Below, in pieces: positions 44,134 through 51,040 of a DNA stretch of 64,000 nt. Each line of letters opens with the position of its first letter. The stretch's first letter is position 1. A model generated the notes under the pieces. It was not told the DNA's origin, did no database searches, and was given only the letters and a program-made list of their open reading frames with translations. The DNA is from Faecalibacterium sp. I3-3-33 (lineage in GTDB: Bacteria > Bacillota > Clostridia > Oscillospirales > Ruminococcaceae): NCBI RefSeq assembly GCF_023347295.1, contig NZ_CP094469.1, forward strand, positions 1,736,001 through 1,800,000, in the 5' to 3' direction. A program made the position numbers and the translations under genes.

Positions 44134-45606
44134 ATGCGTGCAAGCGGCATTCTGATGCCGGTGTTCAGTCTGCCGGGGCCTTTTGGCATCGGTACGCTGG
44201 GCAGTGAAGCGACCGCATTTGTTGATTTTCTGGCCGAGGCAAAGCAGACCTATTGGCAAATCCTGCCCATCGGCCCTACCGGCTATGGTGACAGCCCCTA
44301 CCAGAGTTTTTCCGCCTTTGCCGGAAATCCCTACTTTATTGATTTCCGTCTGCTGGCGGCAGATGGCTACCTAACCGCCGAAGAGATCCCCGCCGCACAG
44401 CCGGTGGACACCGTTGACTACGGTGCGCTGTACAACCAGCGCCCGGTGCTGCTGAAAAAGGCCGCTGACCGGCTGCTGGCTGCCCCCTCCCCTGCCTACG
44501 AAGCCTTCTGCGCAGCGCAGAGCTTCTGGCTGGAGGACTACGCCCTGTTCATGGCGGTAAAGGCCGAGCAGGGGCAGGCTGGCCTTGCCGACTGGCCGGA
44601 CGCCCTGCGCTGCCGGGAGCCGGAAGCCATTGCCGCCGCAAAGGCACGGCTGGCTGACCAGATCTGCTACCACAAGGCGGTACAATTCTTCTTCTACACC
44701 CAGTGGAACGCACTGAAAGCCTATGCCAACCGCAAGGGTGTCCTGCTGGTGGGTGATATCCCCATCTACGTCAGCCCGGATTCCAGCGACCTGTGGACCC
44801 ACCCGGAGCTGTTCCAGACCGATGGACAGATGCACCTGACCCATGTAGCAGGCTGCCCGCCGGATGCCTTTGCGGCAGACGGCCAGCTGTGGGGCAACCC
44901 GCTGTACGATTGGCCCGCCCACAAGGCCACCGGCTTTGACTGGTGGAAGCGGCGCATGAAGCACGCCACCTCCATCTATGATGTGGTGCGCATCGACCAC
45001 TTCCGCGGCTTCGAGAGCTACTATTCCATCCCTGCCGGAAGCACCACGGCTGCGGGCGGTCACTGGGAAAAAGGCCCCGACCGGGACTTTATCCACGCCA
45101 TGCAGCAGACGCTGGGCGGCGGCAATATCATCGCCGAGGATCTAGGCTTCCTGACTCCGGAGGTGAAGGCCATGCTGGCCGAAAGCGGTTACCCGGGCAT
45201 GAAGATCATGCAGTTCGCCTTCGACAGCCGGGAGTCGGGCAACTACCTGCCCCACACCTACCCCCGCAACAGCGTGGTGTACACCGGCACCCACGACAAC
45301 GTGACCACCGAGGGCTGGCGCAGCAACGCCAGTGCTGAGGACGTAGCTTACGCCTGCCGGTACCTGCGCTGCACACCGGAGACCCTGACCGAAGGCATGA
45401 TCTGCGCATGTCTTGCCAGTGTTTCGGATACCGCCATTATCCCGCTGGCTGACTGGCTGCATCTGGGCAGCGAGGCCCGCATCAATACCCCCAGCACACA
45501 GGGCGCAAACTGGCACTGGCGGCTGGCGCAGCCTCTGCCCGCCGCATTGGCCGGGCACATCGGCGAACTGACCACGCTGTATGAGCGCGTGCCGAAAGTG
45601 CTGTGA
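44134..45606 (+). CDS. malQ: 4-alpha-glucanotransferase (amylomaltase)
   Basis: 490 residues. GH77 enzyme that disproportionates maltodextrins in the cytoplasm, releasing glucose. Active-site motifs VRIDHFRGFE (nucleophile Asp near 287), EDLGFLTPEV (acid Glu) and GTHDNVTTEGW are intact. ATG at 44134 follows GGAGG by eight bases; the GTG in the ribosome binding site is not the start. It defines the operon as maltodextrin use. Confidence 0.95.
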   Translation: MRASGILMPVFSLPGPFGIGTLGSEATAFVDFLAEAKQTYWQILPIGPTGYGDSPYQSFSAFAGNPYFIDFRLLAADGYLTAEEIPAAQPVDTVDYGALYNQRPVLLKKAADRLLAAPSPAYEAFCAAQSFWLEDYALFMAVKAEQGQAGLADWPDALRCREPEAIAAAKARLADQICYHKAVQFFFYTQWNALKAYANRKGVLLVGDIPIYVSPDSSDLWTHPELFQTDGQMHLTHVAGCPPDAFAADGQLWGNPLYDWPAHKATGFDWWKRRMKHATSIYDVVRIDHFRGFESYYSIPAGSTTAAGGHWEKGPDRDFIHAMQQTLGGGNIIAEDLGFLTPEVKAMLAESGYPGMKIMQFAFDSRESGNYLPHTYPRNSVVYTGTHDNVTTEGWRSNASAEDVAYACRYLRCTPETLTEGMICACLASVSDTAIIPLADWLHLGSEARINTPSTQGANWHWRLAQPLPAALAGHIGELTTLYERVPKVL

Positions 45607-45642
45607 CCCCGCTTTCCTTTCGCTTGGCATCCTGTAAAACAC

Positions 45643-45707
45643 ACAAAGGCATCTGCTTTGCCTGCTGCTGCGTCCCGCGCAGCGGGTACGGGCAGATGCC
45701 TTTGTTA
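45643..45707 (+). terminator. malQ operon terminator
   Basis: CAAAGGCATCTGC (45643-45655) pairs with GCAGATGCCTTTG (45692-45704), with an internal CCCGCGCAGCGGG hairpin and a short T tail. Confidence 0.75.
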
Positions 45708-45856
45708 TTGGCGTTTTTCAGCACGTTTTTGCTACAACATTTTTTCGCCGTGAAAAAGCAGGCATTTTGCGCATTTACAGCGTATTCAAGTCATTTTCTC
45801 GAAACAGCATCACAATATATTCACAAATGTATCATGGTTTTTAAACCCGCGCTCTC

Positions 45857-45885
45857 TTGTCATTTTTGTGCAGATATGCTACAAT
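45857..45885 (+). promoter_or_regulatory. Promoter of the Gly-Gly-leader protein pair
   Basis: TTGTCA (45857-45862), 17 bases, TACAAT (45880-45885) with an extended TGC before it. The transcript would begin with a stable hairpin GAACTGCCCC/GGGGAGTTC at 45899-45919. Confidence 0.8.
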
Positions 45886-45943
45886 TCAGTTACTAGATGA
45901 ACTGCCCCTTGGGGAGTTCTGTGTACGAAAGGAGTTTTCCATC

Positions 45944-46411
45944 ATGGATCATACATATCAGCGCCCGTTACAGCTGCCTGCCGGCTACGCTGTGCTCTCT
46001 GCCGAGGAGATGACCTATACCGAGGGCGGTGCCCTTTCCATCAACATTACCCCCGAGCAGGTCATGGCCTTTGGCATCAATGTTACGGTAAACCTGCTGG
46101 GCGTGATGGGCCGCTATGCGTTCCAGGCTGCAGTCTCCGGTATGCAGAATGCTCTGAACGACGGTTTGGGTGTCGGTGATGCCATTGGGCATTTCTGGGG
46201 CAAGCTGAACACCTGGAGCAAGGTTGCCACGATCGGTCTGGCCGGTCTGGGCGGTTATTATGCCTATTGTCAGGCACGCAGCATTTATCTTACCCTCAAG
46301 GGTTTTGTGACCGAGCTCAAGGATGCCGTTGACCAGTACAAGGCCGACAAACAGGCCGCTCAGGAGGCCGATCAGCAGAATTGTCTGCCTACTCTGGTAG
46401 CTCTGTGCTGA
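45944..46411 (+). CDS. Small protein with Gly-Gly-type leader, unknown function (1 of 2)
   Basis: 155 residues, family not recognised. The N-terminus LQLPAGYAVLSAEEMTYTEGG ends in a double glycine at about 28-29 and resembles the leaders of peptides cut and exported by C39-peptidase ABC transporters. The rest has hydrophobic helices (about 40-70 and 95-120) and a charged Lys/Asp/Gln-rich tail ending in Cys. ATG at 45944 follows AAAGGAG. The next gene starts 35 bases later with the same leader pattern. No transporter or immunity gene is adjacent. Confidence 0.75.
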   Translation: MDHTYQRPLQLPAGYAVLSAEEMTYTEGGALSINITPEQVMAFGINVTVNLLGVMGRYAFQAAVSGMQNALNDGLGVGDAIGHFWGKLNTWSKVATIGLAGLGGYYAYCQARSIYLTLKGFVTELKDAVDQYKADKQAAQEADQQNCLPTLVALC

Positions 46412-46445
46412 TTTTTCATCGACCCGGAAAGGAGTGTTCTTATTT

Positions 46446-46808
46446 ATGAAAAAGCTTCAGCTGCCCTCTTCCTACGCAGCCCTCTCCCCCGAGGAGCAGC
46501 GCGCTGCCTTTGGCGGCGGCGAATTCGGCGATGCTGTCGGCAGCTTTTTTGACAATCTGCACTTGAATGATTTCTTCTGGAACGGTGGGCTGATCTCGTT
46601 TTCCTTCACCTTCGTGCCCATGCTGCTTTTCCGCATGATCAAGACAGGTGTGCAGACCGGGATCAAGATCTCTCAGCAGCTCGGCCGCTTGCTCGGCATC
46701 ACCCGCGAGGCTACCGTCACTGCCGCCCAGTATCTGGATCATGCGCAGCGGAAGGACGCCCAGCCGGTCGAGAACTCTCTTCCTCAGCCTTTTTCGCTGC
46801 AACAGTAA
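46446..46808 (+). CDS. Small protein with Gly-Gly-type leader, unknown function (2 of 2)
   Basis: 120 residues, family not recognised. MKKLQLPSSYAALSPEEQ then AAFGGG shares the LQLPxxYAxLSxEE...GG pattern with the preceding gene, while the mature parts differ. One strong hydrophobic segment (about 48-66) is followed by an amphipathic Lys/Arg region and a Pro/Gln tail. ATG at 46446 has GGAG 11 bases upstream; an earlier in-frame start lies on the site itself. A terminator follows, so the two form a closed unit. Confidence 0.75.
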   Translation: MKKLQLPSSYAALSPEEQRAAFGGGEFGDAVGSFFDNLHLNDFFWNGGLISFSFTFVPMLLFRMIKTGVQTGIKISQQLGRLLGITREATVTAAQYLDHAQRKDAQPVENSLPQPFSLQQ

Positions 46809-46818
46809 GCCATAAAAT

Positions 46819-46860
46819 AAGCCGTGCATCCCGGAGCATTCCGGCCATGCACGGCTTTTT
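46819..46860 (+). terminator. Terminator after the leader-protein pair
   Basis: AAGCCGTGCAT pairs with ATGCACGGCTT, followed by TTT. It also lies 8 bases from the galK stop on the other strand. Confidence 0.9.
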
Positions 46861-46867
46861 GTTTTAT

Positions 46868-48160
46868 TCAGATCACCCGGACTGCGCCCTGCTCCCGCAG
46901 GCGCAGCACATAGCAGCTGCCCTGCCCGAATACCCGCTCAATGGCTTCATGATACCGCCCGAACAGCCGTCCGGGCACATAGGCTTGGATGGTGCCTGCA
47001 AAGCCGCCGCCCTGCATCCTCCACGCGCCCTCGGTGCCTTCCAGAATGCTCTGGCTCAGGGCCAATGCCACCGACAGTCCCTGATGCCGCACATCCGCTG
47101 TACAGTACACGTTCTGGCACAGCGCAAAGGAAGCCTGTCCGCTCTGCTTCACCAGCCTTGCAAACACCGGGAACTGCTTTGCATAAAGTGCATCCCGCTG
47201 CGCCAGTGTGCGGGCGTTCTCCTCAAAATAATGGATCGCACGCAGCACCGCACGGTCTCCGCAGCGGCTGCGCAGGGCAGGCAGCGCCGCCCAGAACGCA
47301 CCCTCCTCCACCTGACCCAGCAGCGGCTTGCCGAGGCAGGCGGCCACCTGCTCCATTTCCTGCCGGATGGCTGCAAACTCGCCGGTCAGCTCACTGTGGC
47401 TGCCCCGGGTATCCGTGACGCAGAGGAACATTCCCTCCGGCAGCAGACCGTCCGCGTGGAGTTTCTCGATCTTTGGGGTGCGCGGAGCGGCAAAATCCGC
47501 AAAGATAATGCCGCCCACCGCACTGGTCAGCTGATCCAGCAGGCCGCTGGGCTTGCCGAAATAGGTATTTTCCGCATACTGGCAGATGCCAGCCAGCTCC
47601 GCCGGGGTCAGCCCGGTACTGTATTCCTCGTTCCAGATGGAGGCCATGCCCATCTCAAAGGCCGCCGAGCTGGACAGTCCGGAGCCGCGCAGCACATCGC
47701 TGGCAGTATAGGCGTCAAAGCCGCCTATTTGCTTACCCACCGCGCGGAACCCCTCGGCAATACCGCGGATCAGGCTGGCCGAGTGGGTGCTCTCCCCTGC
47801 CTGCGGCTCTGCGGTAGCAAGATCAATGACATCCAGCTTGTTGAACCCCCGGGACTTGACCCGCACATAGCCGTCCGTATTGCGGGCTGCCACTGCCACC
47901 AGATCCAGCGTGACCGCCGCCGCAAGACCGTAGCCGCCCTGATGATCTGTGTGGTTGCCGCTCAGCTCTGCACGCCCGGGTGCAGAGTACACCTGCACCT
48001 GTCGTCCGGGGCCAAAATACAGCTCGAACTGCTCCAGCGCAGCCGCATAGCGCCCGCGCTGCCGCTGCAGCACCGCCGGGTCTGCCCCATAAAGTGCAGC
48101 AAGTGCGGCATCCCAGCTGCCTTGCAGGATCTGTTCTCTGAGTTGTGCACTGGTGGCCAT
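46868..48160 (-). CDS. galK: Galactokinase
   Basis: 430 residues, GHMP kinase. Phosphorylates galactose at C1 in the Leloir pathway. PGRAELSGNHTDHQGG (sugar motif, about 60-75), GLSSSAAFEMG (ATP loop, about 145) and a C-terminal GGGFAGTIQ are intact. The sugar motif has Ser-Gly where many galactokinases read Ile-Gly. ATG at 48160 follows GGAGG. Divergent from the AraC-type regulator; galT and galE are not adjacent. Confidence 0.93.
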   Translation of the reverse strand: MATSAQLREQILQGSWDAALAALYGADPAVLQRQRGRYAAALEQFELYFGPGRQVQVYSAPGRAELSGNHTDHQGGYGLAAAVTLDLVAVAARNTDGYVRVKSRGFNKLDVIDLATAEPQAGESTHSASLIRGIAEGFRAVGKQIGGFDAYTASDVLRGSGLSSSAAFEMGMASIWNEEYSTGLTPAELAGICQYAENTYFGKPSGLLDQLTSAVGGIIFADFAAPRTPKIEKLHADGLLPEGMFLCVTDTRGSHSELTGEFAAIRQEMEQVAACLGKPLLGQVEEGAFWAALPALRSRCGDRAVLRAIHYFEENARTLAQRDALYAKQFPVFARLVKQSGQASFALCQNVYCTADVRHQGLSVALALSQSILEGTEGAWRMQGGGFAGTIQAYVPGRLFGRYHEAIERVFGQGSCYVLRLREQGAVRVI

Positions 48161-48294
48161 GACAGTTCCTCCCTCCAGAATAAACGATTCTGCTCTTTTT
48201 TGCCTATTGTAATTCATTTCGGGCGATTTTTCAATTTATTTGCCCTAAAAATCCAAATTTCGGCGTCAGGTGCAAAGAATAAGATGTACTTTTG

Positions 48295-48324
48295 TTGAAT
48301 TTGCAGGGCGTTCTATGGTATACT
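48295..48324 (+). promoter_or_regulatory. Promoter of the AraC-type regulator
   Basis: TTGAAT (48295-48300), 18 bases, TATACT (48319-48324), 36 bases before the ATG. Confidence 0.7.
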
Positions 48325-48360
48325 GGATGCAGAATGTGACAGGACGGAGGTAAAGCTGCC

Positions 48361-49221
48361 ATGCCAGACGTTTATAAGCAATCCTTTAAGCAGAACTATA
48401 CCAACAACATTGAATTGTCCATCTTCAACTGCGGCTTGGAGCGCTGCGCTCCGGGTCAGACATGGGGTCCCGGCATCCGTGACCACTACCTGATCCATCT
48501 GGTGGTATCCGGCAAGGGCATCTTTGAGGTGGGCGGCCGCACCTGGGAGGTGAGCGAGGGTGATCTGTTCTTCGCCCGCCCCAGCCAGCTGATTCGCTAT
48601 ACTGCCGACGAGCAGCAGCCGTGGGAGTACAGCTGGGTGGGCTTTAATGGTGCCTGCGCCCACAAGCTTGCTGCGCAGCTGCCCTTTACGGACGATGCCC
48701 CCGTGCACCACACCAGCGACCCGGACGGGATGCGGGCAGCCCTGAACAACATCTACTCCTCCCGCGGATTGCAACCGCAGGACGAAGCCGCTATGGTGGG
48801 TTACCTGTATCTGTTCATCGCCGCTTTGATGCGGGAGACCAGCGCAGGCAAGCCCCACACGGCCTCCTCCTCCAGCCAGTATGTGCTGAACGCCATCAAG
48901 TACATCCAGTTCAACTACTCCCACGACATCTCCATTGACGATGTAGCCAAGAGCGTGGGAGTTTCCCGCAGCCACCTGTACCGGGTGTTCATGCTGAACG
49001 TGGGCAAAAGCCCCATCGACTACCTGACCGAGTACCGCATCAACGAAGCCTGCAAGCTGCTGCGCGCAGGTAACCTTTCCATTGCAGAGGTGGCGGTGTC
49101 GGTAGGCTTTTTCGACCAATTCTATTTCTCGCGGGTGTTCAAACGCGCCAAGGGCGTGCCGCCCAGCAAGTATTTTGCCGCCCAGCAGGACGCCGACCCG
49201 GCAAGCCCTGCTCACCTGTAA
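48361..49221 (+). CDS. AraC family transcriptional regulator
   Basis: 286 residues. N-terminal cupin sensor (HYLIHLVVSGKGIFEVGG near 45-60, GDLFFARPSQ) and C-terminal double HTH (about 180-280: VAKSVGVSRSHLYRVF, VAVSVGFFDQFYFSRVFKR). Cupin-type members usually sense sugars. Divergent from galK, so control of galactose or galactoside genes is possible but unproven. Confidence 0.9.
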   Translation: MPDVYKQSFKQNYTNNIELSIFNCGLERCAPGQTWGPGIRDHYLIHLVVSGKGIFEVGGRTWEVSEGDLFFARPSQLIRYTADEQQPWEYSWVGFNGACAHKLAAQLPFTDDAPVHHTSDPDGMRAALNNIYSSRGLQPQDEAAMVGYLYLFIAALMRETSAGKPHTASSSSQYVLNAIKYIQFNYSHDISIDDVAKSVGVSRSHLYRVFMLNVGKSPIDYLTEYRINEACKLLRAGNLSIAEVAVSVGFFDQFYFSRVFKRAKGVPPSKYFAAQQDADPASPAHL

Positions 49222-49248
49222 TCAGAGCCCATCACACAAGGAGAAATC

Positions 49249-50898
49249 ATGCCTTTACAGAAAAACCAGATCCTGACCCTGCGCATCGAACGCCTTTCCA
49301 GCGACGGCAGCGGCGTTGCCCACAGTGCCGATGGCGAGGCCGTATTCGTGCCCGGCACTGCCCCGGGAGACGAAGCCCGGGTGCGCATCGTGAAGGACTG
49401 CGGCCGGTATGCCTTTGGCATTCTGGACGAGCTGCTCACCCCCTCGCCGGACCGCGTCCCGGTGGACTGCCCGGTGGCAGGCCCCTGCGGCGGGTGCAGC
49501 CTGCGGCATCTGGACTACGCCGCTGAGCTGCGCGCCAAGCAGGAAAGCGTGCTGGACGCCTTCCGCCGCATCGGCGGGTTGGAGGTGCCGGTGCTGGACA
49601 TTCTGCCCTCCCCGGAGGTAGACCGCTACCGCAACAAGGTACAGTTCCCTGTTGGCGTGGACAAAAACGGCGCGCCCTGCATCGGTTTCTACGCCGGGCG
49701 CACCCACCGCATCGTCCCCTGCCCGGACTGCAAGCTGCAGCCCGGCGTGCTGAACGAGATCGGCAACGCGCTGTGCGCCTTTTTTGCGCAGCAAGGCATC
49801 CGTCCTTACGACGAGCAGAGCGGTAAGGGTCTGGTGCGGCACATCTTTCTGCGGCGCGGTGCGCACAGCGGGCAGATCATGGTGTGTCTGGTATGCACCC
49901 GGGCAAAGCTGCCCCACGCAGAGCAGCTTTGCACCGCGCTGCGGGAGCAGTTCCCGGCCATCAGCACCATTTTGCTCAACGTCAACGCCAAAAACACCAA
50001 TGTCATTCTGGGTAGTGAGAATCACATCCTGTACGGCCCGGGCTACATTGAGGACACCCTTTGCGGCGTACCGGTGCGTCTGGGGCCGCTGTCCTTCTAT
50101 CAGGTCAACACACTGGCCGCCGAGCGGCTGTACGGGGTTGCCGCGCAGTATGCGCAACTGACCCCGGATGACACGCTGCTGGATCTCTACTGCGGTATGG
50201 GCACCATCGGCCTTTCCATGGCCGATCAATGCCGGGGGTTGATCGGTGTGGAGATCGTGCCGGAGGCCATCGAGAGCGCCAAGGCCAACGCTGCCCGCAT
50301 GGGCGAGGCCGTGGCTGCTAAGAGCCGCTTCTTCTGCGCCGACGCCGGGCAGGCCGCCACCCAGCTTGCCGCCGAAGGCCTGCACCCGGACATCGTAATG
50401 CTGGACCCTCCCCGCAAGGGCTGCGACGAAGCCACTCTCTCTGCCGTGGTGCGCATGGCCCCCCGCCGGGTGGTGTATGTCAGCTGTAACCCCGCCACCG
50501 CCGCCCGAGACGCCGCATGGCTGGAGCAGAATGGGTATCACGCAGAAAAGGTGCAGCCGGTGGATCTGTTCCCGAGGACGAAGCATGTAGAAGCGGTTCT
50601 CCTTTTGACCAAACTCAATGTCGACCGGCACATCGAAGTGGACGTCAGCATGGATGAGCTGGATGTGACTGCTGCGGAAAGCAAGGCTACCTATGACGAG
50701 ATCAAAGCCTACGTGCTGGAGAAGTACGGTTTGAAGGTGTCCAGCCTATATATCTCCCAAGTCAAGCGGAAGTGCGGGCTGGATGTGGGACAGAATTATA
50801 ACCTGCCAAAGAAGGAAGATGCAAAAGTGCCACAGTGCCCGCCAGAAAAGGAAGCAGCAATCATAGAAGCTCTAAAACATTTCCAGATGATTTCATAA
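49249..50898 (+). CDS. rlmD: 23S rRNA (uracil-C5)-methyltransferase with C-terminal extension
   Basis: 549 residues, about 90 longer than usual. TRAM domain (1-60), a 4Fe-4S site (CPVAGPCGGCSLRHLDY and CPDCKLQ), SAM fold (DLYCGMGTIG), LDPPRKGCDE and catalytic Cys in VYVSCNPATA. The core ends with HVEAVLLLTKL near 460. The added region (about 461-549: ATYDEIKAYVLEKYG, SLYISQVKRKCG, PQCPPEKEAAI) is, from memory, seen in clostridia on rlmD genes next to inserted elements and on element genes. The lower GC of this tail fits replacement at insertion. Confidence 0.92.
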   Translation: MPLQKNQILTLRIERLSSDGSGVAHSADGEAVFVPGTAPGDEARVRIVKDCGRYAFGILDELLTPSPDRVPVDCPVAGPCGGCSLRHLDYAAELRAKQESVLDAFRRIGGLEVPVLDILPSPEVDRYRNKVQFPVGVDKNGAPCIGFYAGRTHRIVPCPDCKLQPGVLNEIGNALCAFFAQQGIRPYDEQSGKGLVRHIFLRRGAHSGQIMVCLVCTRAKLPHAEQLCTALREQFPAISTILLNVNAKNTNVILGSENHILYGPGYIEDTLCGVPVRLGPLSFYQVNTLAAERLYGVAAQYAQLTPDDTLLDLYCGMGTIGLSMADQCRGLIGVEIVPEAIESAKANAARMGEAVAAKSRFFCADAGQAATQLAAEGLHPDIVMLDPPRKGCDEATLSAVVRMAPRRVVYVSCNPATAARDAAWLEQNGYHAEKVQPVDLFPRTKHVEAVLLLTKLNVDRHIEVDVSMDELDVTAAESKATYDEIKAYVLEKYGLKVSSLYISQVKRKCGLDVGQNYNLPKKEDAKVPQCPPEKEAAIIEALKHFQMIS

Positions 50899-50931
50899 AA
50901 GTTGTGGTTTCAAATTAGGGTTTGATTGCAC

Positions 50932-50986
50932 AAAATAGCCAGGTCCGTTCTCTACTTATAAAAGTAGTACGGGCCTGGCTATTTTA
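50932..50986. terminator. Bidirectional terminator between rlmD and the defence operon
   Basis: AAAATAGCCAGGTCCGT pairs with ACGGGCCTGGCTATTTT around an ACTT/AAGT inner stem. It serves rlmD on plus and can stop minus-strand transcripts after 51041. Confidence 0.9.
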
Positions 50987-51040
50987 TAATATTACATCTT
51001 CACTACACTGCATCAATTAATTATTGAAAATTCGTTGTAA

